Positions 29,674 through 39,151 of a stretch of DNA of 64,000 nucleotides are shown in pieces. How positions within the stretch are numbered: the first letter of the stretch is position 1; each line of letters starts with the position of its first letter. This stretch comes from Caulobacter sp. (GTDB lineage Bacteria > Pseudomonadota > Alphaproteobacteria > Caulobacterales > Caulobacteraceae), in assembly GCA_030683005.1 (NCBI GenBank), contig JAUXMY010000031.1, positions 62,001-126,000 on the forward strand, given 5' to 3'. Below the pieces are notes generated by a model. It searched no databases and was not told where the DNA came from. It saw nothing but the letters and a program-made list of their open reading frames with translations. The translations under genes and the position numbers were made by a program.

Positions 29674-31467
29674 CTACCGCACCGGCGTCGGCGCCAGCAC
29701 CGTGGCTCCCCGCTCGCGCAGGCGGGCGGTGGCCATCTCGTCCAGGATCGCCTCGGCGCGCGGATCGCCCATTACCCAGCCGGCGGCGGCGAGGGTGCGC
29801 AGCGAGGTCGAGCTGACGCCGAACAGCTTCTCGAACGCCTCGAACGGCGAACCGGCGCCGCCGATGTGCTTGATGCGCACCTCGCCCTTCAGGTTGGCCA
29901 GGGCCTTGGCCCGGTCGATGGCGTCGTAGTAGCCGCCGATCTGGTCGACCAGCTTGAGCTGGCGGGCCTGCACGCCGGTCCAGACGCGGCCCTTGGCCAG
30001 TTCGCGAACCTGGTCGGCCGGGATCTTGCGACCTTCCGACACCCGCTTCACGAAGCCCTCGTAGATGCGGTCCATCCAGCCGCCGAACGCCGCCCGCTGG
30101 GCGGGCGTGAACGTCTCGCCGGTCCCGAAGGCGCTGGCGTAGTCGCCGCCGACCCCGGACTGGCGCACGTCGACGCCGAACCGTCCCAGCGCGTCGCCCA
30201 GAACGAACTTGCCGCCGTAGACGCCGATCGAGCCGGTCAGGGTGGTGGGCTGGGCGACGATGGCGCTGGCGTCGGACGAGATCCAGTAGCCGCCGGAGGC
30301 CGCGTAGGTGCCCATGCTGACCACGACCGGCTTGCCGGCCTTCTTGGCGGCGCGCACAGCGCTGAGAATCTGCTCGGACGCGGTGTCCGAACCGCCGGGC
30401 GAGGAGACGCGGAAGACGATGGCCTTCACGTCCTTGTCCTCGATCGCCTTGTAGAAGGCGTTGGCCACGTCGTCGGACCAGACGGTTTCGTCGCCGCTGA
30501 ACAGGTTACCGCCGCCGCTCGTCCCGGTCATGATAGGCCCCTCGGCGCCGATCACCGCGATGGCGGGCTTGCCGCCCAGGGCCGACGCGGTCTTTGCCTG
30601 GCGGCGCACGGTCGACATATAGTCGTCGAAGTCGATCAGCCGGGCCTTCTTGCCGGCCTTGGCCAGCAGCGCGTCGGAGGTCTCGCGCACCTGGGCGACG
30701 CCGTCGATCAGGCCCTTGGCCTTGGCGTCCTCGGCCGAGTAGGGGCCGGCCTCGAAGGCGCGGGCGAACGCGATCGGCTCCTTCTTGCGGTCAATGGCCG
30801 CGGTCAGGACGGCCGTCCGGTAGATGGAGGTCATCCACGACAGCTCCGCCTCCTTGTGGGCGGGGGTGTAGTTGTCGAACAGGTACGGATTGACCGCGTT
30901 CTTGTACTCGCGACGCTGCTCGAATTCGGCCTTCACGCCGTACTTGTCGAACAGCCGCTTGAAGAACATGTTCTCGACCGCGAAGCCGGTGGCCTGGAAG
31001 GCGCTGTCGGGCTGCATCCACAGCTGGTCGGTCGCCGCGCCGAGCATGTAGGTCGAGGAGACCACGCCGGACGGGTAGAGGCCCTGGCTGTGCGCCCAGA
31101 TCGGCTTGCCGGCCTGACGGAAGCGCAGGAAGGCCTGGCGCAGCTCGTCCGCCGCCGCCGGGGCCATGCCGCCCTCGGGGAGGCGCACGAAGACGCCCTT
31201 CACCTTGTCATCCGCCTGGGCGTGCTTCAGCGTCTCGATGACCGAGATCACCGACATGCCCGATCCGCCGAACATGGCGAACGGGTTCTGCGGGTCCTGG
31301 TCGGTCAGACCGTCGCGCAGGTCGAGCTGCAGGACGGCGACCGACGGGGTCGTGTCCTTGGGTTGGGCGCTCGCCACGATCGACATGATCAGGATGAACG
31401 GCACGACTACGAAAAACACCAGCAGACCGGCGAGCACACCGGCCATGGTGAGGAAAAACTGCTTCAT
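29674..31467 (-). CDS. sppA: Signal peptide peptidase SppA, long (67K) form
   Basis: The 597-residue inner-membrane serine protease degrades leftover signal peptides. An N-terminal membrane helix (FLTMAGVLAGLLVFFVVVPF) anchors it. The protein is a tandem of two SppA-like halves, as in the E. coli type. The catalytic Ser lies in TYAASGGYWIS in the C-terminal half and the general-base Lys is probably in REYKNAVNPY of the N-terminal half. SSPGGSDTASE is the conserved substrate-groove motif. Length agrees with the E. coli 67K form (618 residues). Confidence 0.95.
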   Translation of the reverse strand: MKQFFLTMAGVLAGLLVFFVVVPFILIMSIVASAQPKDTTPSVAVLQLDLRDGLTDQDPQNPFAMFGGSGMSVISVIETLKHAQADDKVKGVFVRLPEGGMAPAAADELRQAFLRFRQAGKPIWAHSQGLYPSGVVSSTYMLGAATDQLWMQPDSAFQATGFAVENMFFKRLFDKYGVKAEFEQRREYKNAVNPYLFDNYTPAHKEAELSWMTSIYRTAVLTAAIDRKKEPIAFARAFEAGPYSAEDAKAKGLIDGVAQVRETSDALLAKAGKKARLIDFDDYMSTVRRQAKTASALGGKPAIAVIGAEGPIMTGTSGGGNLFSGDETVWSDDVANAFYKAIEDKDVKAIVFRVSSPGGSDTASEQILSAVRAAKKAGKPVVVSMGTYAASGGYWISSDASAIVAQPTTLTGSIGVYGGKFVLGDALGRFGVDVRQSGVGGDYASAFGTGETFTPAQRAAFGGWMDRIYEGFVKRVSEGRKIPADQVRELAKGRVWTGVQARQLKLVDQIGGYYDAIDRAKALANLKGEVRIKHIGGAGSPFEAFEKLFGVSSTSLRTLAAAGWVMGDPRAEAILDEMATARLRERGATVLAPTPVR

Positions 31468-31602
31468 CGGGCACCCGAGGTGAAAGTCGCGCTCACGCTA
31501 CAGGGTGGCGCGCTGCGGTCAAATGAACACGCGGCAACACTGCCGATTGTTTCGTTGTGGTGTTGGGCTTTTTGCCTGGCCGGAGCCGGGGGAGGTCCCT
31601 CG

Positions 31603-31627
31603 GGAGCGCGTGTTTGGCACGCGCTCC
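31603..31627. terminator. Hairpin downstream of tRNA-Pro
   Basis: A perfect 10-bp stem (ggagcgcgtg / cacgcgctcc) with a 5-nt loop lies 28 bases past the 3' end of tRNA-Pro on the minus strand. There is no clear T-run, so it may be a processing or protective stem rather than a terminator. Confidence 0.45.
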
Positions 31628-31655
31628 GAAGGATCTGGTCGGGGACCAGAAGAAT

Positions 31656-31732
31656 TGGTCGGAGTGAGAGGATTCGAACCTCCGACCCCCGCGTCCCGAA
31701 CACGGTGCTCTACCAGGCTGAGCTACACTCCG
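31656..31732 (-). tRNA. tRNA-Pro (anticodon CGG)
   Basis: On the minus strand the 77-nt cloverleaf starts CGGAGTG, paired with CACTCCG at the 3' end, followed by A and an encoded CCA. The D-arm AGCTCAGCCTGGTAGAGC and T-loop GGTTCGAATCC are standard. The anticodon loop reads TTCGGGA, giving anticodon CGG for proline codon CCG, a frequent codon in this GC-rich genome. Confidence 0.96.
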
Positions 31733-31877
31733 ACTTGAGGAGGGGGCTTATAGAGGGGAGTCGGCGAACCCGCAAGCGAAGTAAAATCAGTCTTCAAACC
31801 GCGTTGCATAGCGCCGTCGCCTGCGCTATCTCACCCGCCTCTCGCGACCCGGTTCGTCCGGGCTCCGCCGTTCCTGC

Positions 31878-31951
31878 TGGGGAATGGTGTAATGGTAACA
31901 CTGCGGTTTTTGGTACCGTCATTCTAGGTTCGAGTCCTAGTTCCCCAGCCA
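31878..31951 (+). tRNA. tRNA-Gln (anticodon TTG)
   Basis: The 74-nt cloverleaf has acceptor TGGGGAA paired with TTCCCCA, discriminator G and encoded CCA. The D-arm TGGTGTAATGGTAACA and T-loop GGTTCGAGTCC are typical of tRNA-Gln. The anticodon loop TTTTGGT gives TTG for glutamine. It is divergent from tRNA-Pro. Confidence 0.96.
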
Positions 31952-32076
31952 GTTCTCTCCATCCATCATGATCGTCCGACGCGGCGCTCGCGCGGCCGCT
32001 CCCGCCCATTTGCCCCGCGTGGCCCATTGCGGGTAGGGTCTGCCGGTTCGCTGCGACGAACGGTCGGGGATATGGT

Positions 32077-34602
32077 GTGTCGGGCTCGAAGCGTTTCTTT
32101 CTCGTACCGATCCTGCTGATCGTCGCCATCGCGGGGCTGACCGCCTACACGGCCTTCAGCCATCTCGTGGACCTGCGGCGCGGCCAGCAGGATCTGGCCC
32201 GCACCCACGAGGTGCTGGAGACCGCCCAGGGCCTGTTCTCCAGTCTGCAGGACGCCGAGACGGGGCAACGCGGCTTTCTGATCGCCGGCGAGGATGCCTA
32301 TCTCGACCCCTGGCGGTCGGCGAATCTGCGCATTCCCGGCCAGATCTCACGGCTTCGCCAACTGGTCGCCGACAATTCCGCGCAGATAGAGCGCGTCGGT
32401 CAGCTTCAGGCCGCGGCCTCCCTGCGTATGGCGACCCTTGAGCAGAACCTGGAGCGCGCCCGCCGCGGCGACCGCGAAGGTGTCCAGCGCAGCATCGCCA
32501 CCGGAACCGGCAAGGCGCAGATGGATCGCGTCCGGCAGTTGGTCGCCGAGATCATCAGTGAGGAACGTCGGCTGCTCACCCTCCGCCAGGCGACGGCCGA
32601 GCGCAACGAGCGCCGCAGCCTCTACCTGTCCCTCGGGCTGGGCGGGGCCGGTCTGCTCATCCTGGCCTTCACCTTCGTGGTCATGGGCCGCTCGAACCGG
32701 GAGCTTCGCCAGGCCCTGGCTCGCCGGGACGCCGCCGAGGAAGCGCGGCGGGACGCCGGCAAGCTGGTTCGGACGGTGTTCGAGAACGTACCCGACTATC
32801 TCTATACCTTCGATGTCACGCCGGACCGCCGCTATCTGATCGGCGACTTCAACCCGGCGCTGGCGCGGCTGCTGGGCGGCGACATGGCGCCGTACCGAGG
32901 GCGCGACATCATGGAAGCCTTTCCGGTCATGGGCGGCCGCTTCAAGGCCCTCTATGACCAGGCCGTCGAGGCGGGCAAGGCGATCACCGTGCGTGATACG
33001 GCCGACGTTCCGGGCGTGGGCTCGATCACCTGGGAGTCCACCCTGGCGCCGGTGTTCGACGCCGCAGGGCGGCCGGTGCGCATCGTCGGCTCGTCCCGCG
33101 ACATCACAGAACGCGAACGGGCCGAGGAGGCGGCGCGGCGTTCGCAGCGCATGGAGGCCGTCGGCCAGCTGACCGGGGGCGTCGCCCACGACTTCAACAA
33201 CCTGCTGCAGGTTATCCGCGCCAACCTCGAGATGATCGAGCGCGGCATCAAGGACGCGCGCACCCGGGCGCGGCTGCAGAACGCCATCCACGCCGCCGAC
33301 CGGGCGGCCGACCTGACCCGCCAGCTGCTCGCCTTCGCCCGCCGCCAGCCGCTGGAGCCGGTGGTGGTCAACCCGGGCCGTCTGGTCAGCAACATGGCCG
33401 AACTGCTGCGCCGGACCCTGGGCGAGGGGATCGAGGTCGAGACGGTATTGGCCGGCGGCCTGTGGAACACCATCGCCGATCCGGCCCAGATCGAGAGCGC
33501 GCTGCTCAATCTGGCGATCAACGCGCGCGACGCGATGCCCGAGGGGGGGCGATTGACCGTCGAGCTGGCCAACGCGGCGTTGGACGACCGCTACGCCGCC
33601 CGCGACGCCGATATCACGCCGGGCCAGTACGTGATGCTGGCGGTGTCCGACACCGGCCAGGGCATGTCGCGCGAGACTGTCGCCCGCGTGTTCGAGCCCT
33701 TCTTCACCACCAAGGCCGAGGGCAAGGGCACCGGGCTGGGCCTCTCGATGGTCTACGGCTTCGTGAAGCAGTCCAAGGGCCACATCCAGATCTACAGCGA
33801 ACTGGGCCAGGGCACGACGGTGAAGATCTATCTGCCGCGTACGCGCAAGGCCGAGCCCGGGCCCGCGCAGACGGAGGTTCTCGCCGGTGGATGCGGCCAG
33901 TCCATCCTGGTGGTCGAGGACGAGGAAGCGGTCCGGGAGGCGGCCTGCGCCATGCTGGCCGACCTCGGCTACCACTGCCGCCAGGCGGACGGGCCGGAAG
34001 CGGCGCTGAATATTCTTGAGGACGGCGAACCGGTCGACCTGCTGTTCACCGACGTCATCATGCCCGGCGCGATGAAGACGCCCGCCTTCGTCAAGCGGGC
34101 GCTAGAGCTGCGGCCGACGATGGTGGTGCTCTACACCTCCGGCTACACGGAGAACGCCATCGTCCACCACGGCCGCCTCGACCAGGGCGTGTCGCTGCTG
34201 TCCAAGCCCTACACCAAGGCCGATCTGGCGCGGAAGGTGGCAGCAAGCCTGCTGGCCGGTCGCGAGACGGTGCTGCTGGTCGAGGACGACGCCCTGGTGC
34301 GCGGCGCCGCGGTGGAGATGCTGGCTGAGCTGGGCTTCGCGGTGCTGGAGGCCGGCGACGGTCCGGCCGCCTTGTCCATGCTGGAGTCCGGCGCCCGGAT
34401 CGATGTGCTGTTCACCGACATTGGCCTGCCCGGCCTGCGCGGCGACGACGTGGCGCGCAGGGCCCGCGCCCTGCGGCCCGACCTGCGCATCGTGCTGGCC
34501 AGCGGCTACAATGATCGGGAGGCCGTCGAGGGCATGGACGATGTCCAGACCCTCGACAAGCCCTACGACTCGACCGCGCTGGCGCGGGTGTTGGGGCGGT
34601 AG
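32077..34602 (+). CDS. Hybrid sensor histidine kinase with CHASE3-like sensor, PAS and two receivers
   Basis: The 841-residue protein starts at GTG 32077. An N-terminal helix, a CHASE3-like periplasmic domain (DAETGQRGFLIAGED) and a second helix (about 185-205) form the sensor. A PAS domain follows, then the kinase core with His371 in GGVAHDFNNLL, ATP-site N-box NLAINARDAMP and G-box GKGTGLGLSM. Two receiver domains end the protein with Asp659 (LLFTDVIMPG) and Asp781 (VLFTDIGLPG). The GGVAHDFNN box is the CckA/NtrB-like type. No response regulator is adjacent, so phosphate flow is unknown. Confidence 0.93.
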   Translation: MSGSKRFFLVPILLIVAIAGLTAYTAFSHLVDLRRGQQDLARTHEVLETAQGLFSSLQDAETGQRGFLIAGEDAYLDPWRSANLRIPGQISRLRQLVADNSAQIERVGQLQAAASLRMATLEQNLERARRGDREGVQRSIATGTGKAQMDRVRQLVAEIISEERRLLTLRQATAERNERRSLYLSLGLGGAGLLILAFTFVVMGRSNRELRQALARRDAAEEARRDAGKLVRTVFENVPDYLYTFDVTPDRRYLIGDFNPALARLLGGDMAPYRGRDIMEAFPVMGGRFKALYDQAVEAGKAITVRDTADVPGVGSITWESTLAPVFDAAGRPVRIVGSSRDITERERAEEAARRSQRMEAVGQLTGGVAHDFNNLLQVIRANLEMIERGIKDARTRARLQNAIHAADRAADLTRQLLAFARRQPLEPVVVNPGRLVSNMAELLRRTLGEGIEVETVLAGGLWNTIADPAQIESALLNLAINARDAMPEGGRLTVELANAALDDRYAARDADITPGQYVMLAVSDTGQGMSRETVARVFEPFFTTKAEGKGTGLGLSMVYGFVKQSKGHIQIYSELGQGTTVKIYLPRTRKAEPGPAQTEVLAGGCGQSILVVEDEEAVREAACAMLADLGYHCRQADGPEAALNILEDGEPVDLLFTDVIMPGAMKTPAFVKRALELRPTMVVLYTSGYTENAIVHHGRLDQGVSLLSKPYTKADLARKVAASLLAGRETVLLVEDDALVRGAAVEMLAELGFAVLEAGDGPAALSMLESGARIDVLFTDIGLPGLRGDDVARRARALRPDLRIVLASGYNDREAVEGMDDVQTLDKPYDSTALARVLGR

Positions 34603-35922
34603 CTACCCGATCTTCAACCGCACGAAGGCCATGCCGCCGCCGGGATCGCCATAGCTCGGCGACAGCGGTGAGGGGATGTCGAAGCCGTTGACCAGCACGC
34701 CGACGCCCAGCTTCATGTTCTCCGACAGCCGCCAGTCGTGGATCGCCCCGACCGACAGCTTGCGCACCGTGTAGACGGGCCCATGACCGCCGCCGGGCGT
34801 GAGTTCGTCGGTGTCGATCTGCTCGGCCCGGGTGAAAACCGTCCAGCGGTCGTCCGGCTGCCAGGCGGCCTCGACCAGCCAGGCGTCCAGCTCGAGATTG
34901 TCGGGCTTCTTCTCCTTGCGGGCCCAGGCGAAGGTCGCGGAGACCAGACCGGACGAGCCGATCTTGCGGGCGTAGAGCGCGCTCAGCGAGACGCGTTCCT
35001 CGTCATGATGCGGCTCCAGCGCCTCGGGACTGACGATGTCGGCCCAGCTGGCCTGCAGCGCCCAGTTCTCGGTCGGGTTGAAGCTCAGACGGACGCTGCG
35101 GGAATCCAGCTCGCCGGTCTCGATGTCCCAGCGCTTCTCGTCGGGCTCGCGACCCCGGAAGGCGGAGGCTTCGACCTTCCAGCGGCCGGAGACATAGCCC
35201 GCCGTGACCACGCCGAAGGTGATGTGGGTGCTGTCCAGCCAATGGTGGGTGATCGGCGCCTCGGGACTGTCGATCGCGGCCGGGCGGTGCATGAAGGCGG
35301 GCGGACCGAAGGCCGGTTCGCCGGGCAGGCCGCCGTAGACAAAGACGCTGCGCCCCTCGCCCAGCGGCAGGCTGTAGCTGGCGGCCAGTTCCATGAACAG
35401 GTCGTGCGGGTGCTGGCGGTCGACCAGCGCGTCGACGCCGTTGGCGGTCTCACCGGCGGCCAGCAGCAGCGGGTAGCCCTCCTCGCCCATCAGAGGGTCG
35501 GGGCTGATCATGCCGCGCAGCTGCAGTGTGCCCGGACCGAGGTCCCGGCTGGCCGTGGCCATTATCATGCCGGCCAGGAAGGCCTTGTCGTCGCCGCGCG
35601 GCCCGTCCTGGCTGACGTAGACGCCGTTGATCAGGGCGTGGCCCATCACCATCCAGCCGTCGACCATGACATGCAGGCCGCCGTGCGGGGCCGCCTGCGG
35701 TTGCCAGCTGGTGCCGCTGGCGTCGCGGCTCATCGGGTAGGCGCCGAGCGGACTGGTCATGCCGTGGTCGTCCATGGCCATGGACTCCCCGGCGGGAGCG
35801 GCCTCGGCGGGCGGGGTCATGTCGTGGTGGTCGTGGTCCTGCGCGAAGGCGGGACCGGCGAGCGCGAGGCTCGCGGCGAAGGTTGCGGACGCCAGCAGGC
35901 GCGCGCGGGTGCTGGAGGTCAT
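34603..35922 (-). CDS. Secreted His/Met-rich protein, probably metal (copper) related
   Basis: The 439-residue protein has a signal peptide (to GPAFAQ) and then a His/Met-rich segment (DHDHHDM, MAMDDHGM). The rest is rich in alternating aromatic/Gly strand patterns and ends in Gly, suggesting an outer-membrane or periplasmic beta-structured protein. Proteins of this kind are often seen beside copper-resistance genes, and the gene just upstream encodes a Cys/Met-rich exported peptide. No formal family was recognised; the copper link is inference. Confidence 0.7.
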   Translation of the reverse strand: MTSSTRARLLASATFAASLALAGPAFAQDHDHHDMTPPAEAAPAGESMAMDDHGMTSPLGAYPMSRDASGTSWQPQAAPHGGLHVMVDGWMVMGHALINGVYVSQDGPRGDDKAFLAGMIMATASRDLGPGTLQLRGMISPDPLMGEEGYPLLLAAGETANGVDALVDRQHPHDLFMELAASYSLPLGEGRSVFVYGGLPGEPAFGPPAFMHRPAAIDSPEAPITHHWLDSTHITFGVVTAGYVSGRWKVEASAFRGREPDEKRWDIETGELDSRSVRLSFNPTENWALQASWADIVSPEALEPHHDEERVSLSALYARKIGSSGLVSATFAWARKEKKPDNLELDAWLVEAAWQPDDRWTVFTRAEQIDTDELTPGGGHGPVYTVRKLSVGAIHDWRLSENMKLGVGVLVNGFDIPSPLSPSYGDPGGGMAFVRLKIG

Positions 35923-35967
35923 GTGACCCTCCTCATCTGAGGTCGAAAGGATAACGGGTTTCGGACG

Positions 35968-36273
35968 TCAGACGCTGGAGCGCGGCGGATGGGGATCAGG
36001 CGCGGTGAGCCGGCCCTCGATAGCGGGCTGGACGATGGTGTAGTCCGTCGGCTCGGCGGCGGCCACGGCCAGGATCGTCGCTGTCTCGCAAGGCGCGGGC
36101 ATGCAGCCGACACAGCAGTTTACGGCCAACTGGGCCGACGTCTGTTCGTCCGGGCTGGCCGGCGCTTCATGACAGGGCGGTTCGGCGGCAGGCATCGGCA
36201 TGGCGCGCGCCGTCCCGCCGACGGCGATGGTCGCCGCGATCAGGATCAGGAGAAGCGTACGCAGGGCCTGCAT
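35968..36273 (-). CDS. Small exported Cys/Met-rich protein (CopL/DUF2946-like)
   Basis: The 101-residue protein has a signal peptide ending near ARAMP, followed by MPMPAAEPPCHE and the cysteine cluster NCCVGC. Such residues suit copper or other soft-metal binding, and the organisation recalls the short CopL-type leader proteins of copper loci. It is 45 bp upstream of the His/Met-rich gene on the same strand. Assignment is by composition, not by a confident family match. Confidence 0.62.
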   Translation of the reverse strand: MQALRTLLLILIAATIAVGGTARAMPMPAAEPPCHEAPASPDEQTSAQLAVNCCVGCMPAPCETATILAVAAAEPTDYTIVQPAIEGRLTAPDPHPPRSSV

Positions 36274-36311
36274 GCACGGAACCTAGGGACGGGGGCCGGC
36301 GCGCGCAATGC

Positions 36312-36869
36312 CTACACCCCCGACAGCAAGAGACCCGGTGAGTCCGGCGCCGTCGCCAGGCCGCCGTTCAGGGCGCGCTGCATCATCACGATATCCCGCC
36401 ACTCGCCGAACTTGTGGCCGACGCCCGACATCACGCCCCGCATCTCGAATCCGAGCGCGCGGTGCAGGTTGATCGAGCCGTGGTTGTCCGAGCCGCCGAT
36501 CACCGCGATCACCTGGCGCAGGCCGAGCGCTTCGCAATCGGCGAGCACGCGCGTCAGCAGGTCGCGACCGACGCCGCGTCCCTTGAAGCCCGGATGGATG
36601 TAGACGCTGTCCTCGACCGTGAAACGGTAGGCCGCGCGCAGCCGGAAGGGCGCGGCATAGGCGAAGCCCGCCACCGCGCCGTCGACCTCGGCGACCACAT
36701 AGGGCAGTCCGCGCCCGAGCACCCCTGCCAGCCGCGCCGCCATCTCATCGGCCCCGGGCGGGACCTCCTCGAAGGTGCCGACGCCGTGCAGGCAGGCGTC
36801 GCCATAGATGGCCGCCAACGCCGCGGCGTCGGCGGCCGTCGCCGGTCTCAGGGTCAGGCCTTCTCCCAT
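36312..36869 (-). CDS. GNAT N-acetyltransferase (phosphinothricin acetyltransferase-like)
   Basis: The 185-residue protein matches the Pat/Bar-type GNAT fold. It opens LTLRPATAADAAALAAIY, the middle has the VEDSVYIHP strand, the acetyl-CoA loop is GFKGRGVGRDLL, and the C-terminus holds VIGGSDNHGSINLHRALGF and VGHKFGEWRD. It would acetylate a small amine such as methionine sulfoximine or phosphinothricin. It starts within the last 16 bases of the oligopeptidase B gene, indicating cotranscription. Confidence 0.88.
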   Translation of the reverse strand: MGEGLTLRPATAADAAALAAIYGDACLHGVGTFEEVPPGADEMAARLAGVLGRGLPYVVAEVDGAVAGFAYAAPFRLRAAYRFTVEDSVYIHPGFKGRGVGRDLLTRVLADCEALGLRQVIAVIGGSDNHGSINLHRALGFEMRGVMSGVGHKFGEWRDIVMMQRALNGGLATAPDSPGLLLSGV

Positions 36870-38953
36870 CCCCGCTCCACGGCCCAGATGGCGAAGGCGT
36901 AGTTGAGCGCAATCTCCTTGAGGAAGTCGAAGCGGCCCGAGGCGCCGCCGTGACCGGCCTCCATGTTGATCTTCAGCAGGATGGGGTCGCCGCTGGTAGT
37001 GTGATCCCGCAGCTTGGCCGCCCACTTCTGCGGCTCCCAGTAGGTGACGCGCGGGTCCGACAGTCCGCCGGTGGCCAGCACCGCCGGATAGGGGAGTTTG
37101 TCCACCTGGTCGTAGGGGCTGTAGCTCATCATGTAGTCGTAGGCCTCGGCGTCCTCGATCGGGTTGCCCCACTCGGGCCACTCCGGGGGCGTCAGCGGCA
37201 AGGTGGTGTCGCTCATGGTGTTGATCACATCGACGAAGGGCACCGAGGCGATGATCCCGGCCCACAGCTCGGGCCGCATGTTGGTGACCGCGCCCATCAG
37301 CAATCCGCCCGCCGAGCCGCCGTAGGCCACCGTGCGCTCCGGCTTGCCGTAGCCGGCGGCGTGCAGGTGATCGGCGCAGGCGATGAAATCGGTGAAGGTG
37401 TTCTTCTTCTTGAACTTCTTGCCGTCCAGGAACCAGCCCCAGCCCTTCTCCGCCCCGCCGCGCGGGCAGGCCGTGGCCCAGATCCAGCCGCGGTCGACGA
37501 GGCTGAAGTTGCGGATCGAGAAGCTGGGCTCCTGCGAGATACCGTAGCTGCCGTAGCCGTAGAGGAGCAGCGGGGCCGAACCGTCCAGTTTCGTGCCCTT
37601 CTTCATCAGGACGAAGATCGGCACCTCGGCGCCGTCCGCCGCCCTGGCGTTCAGGCGCCGGGTCTCGTACTCTGCCGGATCATGGCCCGACGGGATCTCC
37701 TGCGTCTTGCGCAGCGTCCGCTTGCGGGTCGCCATGTCGTAGTCGAGCCACTGACGCGGCGTGGTCATCGAATTGTAGGTGAAGCGCAGCGAGGCGGTGT
37801 CGTACTCGTAGCCGCCGTCGAGCCCCAGCGCGTAGATTTCCTCGTCGAAGGCGATCGCATGCTCCTCGCCGCTGGCTGCGGTGATGACGATGCGGTTGAC
37901 GGCGTCGACCTTCTCCAGCCGCACGAACCAGTCCTTGAAGGCAGTCGTCCCGAGGATCAGGTTGCCGCTCTTGTGGGCGATCCAGTCCTTCCAGTTGGCC
38001 TTGCCAGGCTTGTCCTCGGGGGCGGTGACCAGCTTGAAGTCGACGGCGCCGTCGGCATTGGTGCGGATCACGAACCGGTCGTTCCAGTGCTCGACATCGT
38101 AGCGCACGCCTTCCTGGCGCGGCTCTACGACAACCGGTTTCGCCGTCGGGTCGGAGGCGGGGATCAGCCAGGCCTCGCTGCTGTCCTGGTTGCCGCAGCC
38201 GATGACGATCCACTTGCGGGACTGGGTCACTCCGGCGCCGATGAAGAAGCCCTCGTCGGGCTCGTCGTAGACCAGCACGTCGTCCTTGGCCCCGCCGCCG
38301 AGCGGCCGGCGGAAGACCTTGGCCGGCCGCCCGTTCTCGTCGCGCAGGGTCCAGAAGATCCACTGGCTGTCGGGTGAGAACACGAACTCGGTGACGCTCT
38401 CGACCGGCTCGCCGACCATCTTGCCGGTGGCGATCTCGCGGACGTGGATGCGGTAGACCTCCGAGCCCTGCTCGTCGACGGCCCAGGCGTAATGGCTGTG
38501 GTCCGGGCTGTGGCTGGCCGATCCGACCTGGTAGAAGGCCTTGCCCTTGGACTCGGCCTCCTCGTCCAGCAGGATCACCTCGCCATCGGACTTGCCGACC
38601 GGTCGGCGGGCGTGGATCGGGTGCTGCGCGCCCTTCTCGTAGCGGCTGTAGTATTCCCAGGCGCCGTCAGCGTCGGGGACGGAGGCGTCGTCTTCCTTGA
38701 TGCGCCCCTTCATCTCCTCGAACATCGTCGCCTGCAGCGCCTCGGTCGGGGCCAGCATGGCCTTGGTGTAGGCGTTCTCCTCGGTCAGGTGCTCCTTGAC
38801 GTCCGCCTTGATCAGGGTCGGATCGCGCAGGACCTTCTGCCAGTTGTCGTCCTTCATCCAAGCGTAGTCGTCGACCCGCACCCGGCCCAGCTGTTCAATG
38901 CGCTTGGGGATCTTGCGGGCGACGGGAGAAACAGGCTTGGGCGTGGCGGACAT
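36854..38953 (-). CDS. ptrB: Oligopeptidase B (S9A family)
   Basis: The product (699 residues from ATG 38953) cleaves short peptides after Arg or Lys. An N-terminal beta-propeller (DDYAWMKDDNW at its start) caps a C-terminal hydrolase domain with Ser547 in AYGGSAGGLLMG and the catalytic His in EAGHGGASG. Its full length is normal for oligopeptidase B. A Tat-type leader with an excellent ribosome site lies just upstream but in another frame (see 38971-39027), so as it stands the enzyme would stay in the cytosol. The frame open far upstream is antisense to the next gene. Confidence 0.93.
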   Translation of the reverse strand: MSATPKPVSPVARKIPKRIEQLGRVRVDDYAWMKDDNWQKVLRDPTLIKADVKEHLTEENAYTKAMLAPTEALQATMFEEMKGRIKEDDASVPDADGAWEYYSRYEKGAQHPIHARRPVGKSDGEVILLDEEAESKGKAFYQVGSASHSPDHSHYAWAVDEQGSEVYRIHVREIATGKMVGEPVESVTEFVFSPDSQWIFWTLRDENGRPAKVFRRPLGGGAKDDVLVYDEPDEGFFIGAGVTQSRKWIVIGCGNQDSSEAWLIPASDPTAKPVVVEPRQEGVRYDVEHWNDRFVIRTNADGAVDFKLVTAPEDKPGKANWKDWIAHKSGNLILGTTAFKDWFVRLEKVDAVNRIVITAASGEEHAIAFDEEIYALGLDGGYEYDTASLRFTYNSMTTPRQWLDYDMATRKRTLRKTQEIPSGHDPAEYETRRLNARAADGAEVPIFVLMKKGTKLDGSAPLLLYGYGSYGISQEPSFSIRNFSLVDRGWIWATACPRGGAEKGWGWFLDGKKFKKKNTFTDFIACADHLHAAGYGKPERTVAYGGSAGGLLMGAVTNMRPELWAGIIASVPFVDVINTMSDTTLPLTPPEWPEWGNPIEDAEAYDYMMSYSPYDQVDKLPYPAVLATGGLSDPRVTYWEPQKWAAKLRDHTTSGDPILLKINMEAGHGGASGRFDFLKEIALNYAFAIWAVERGWEKA

Positions 38954-38970
38954 GGCGCTCCCGGGGGCGG

Positions 38971-39027
38971 CTAGACTGGACGAAAGGCGGTCGCCGCGGT
39001 CGCGGCCATCATCTGGCGCCGGTTCAT
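38971..39027 (-). pseudogene. Frameshifted Tat signal-peptide leader of ptrB
   Basis: From ATG 39027, with GGGGAG eight bases upstream, the frame reads MNRRQMMAATAATAFRPV and then stops. The ptrB frame over the same DNA continues as LSSSLAAPGSA directly into its Met at 38953. Adding one base near the GCC TTT codons would join them into a textbook twin-arginine signal with an AxA-like end. Either a real mutation, a sequencing error, or a short coupled upstream ORF explains this. Confidence 0.6.
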
Positions 39028-39151
39028 GAATCAACTCCCCTGTGCGGCAGACGGTCAGCTTGTGCGTCCGCCGCGTTGCGGTCAAATGGGCCCCGCAGCA
39101 TCGAGAGGGACCGGTCTGGTCCACAAGTACCGCTTGCATCTGGGGGCGTCG

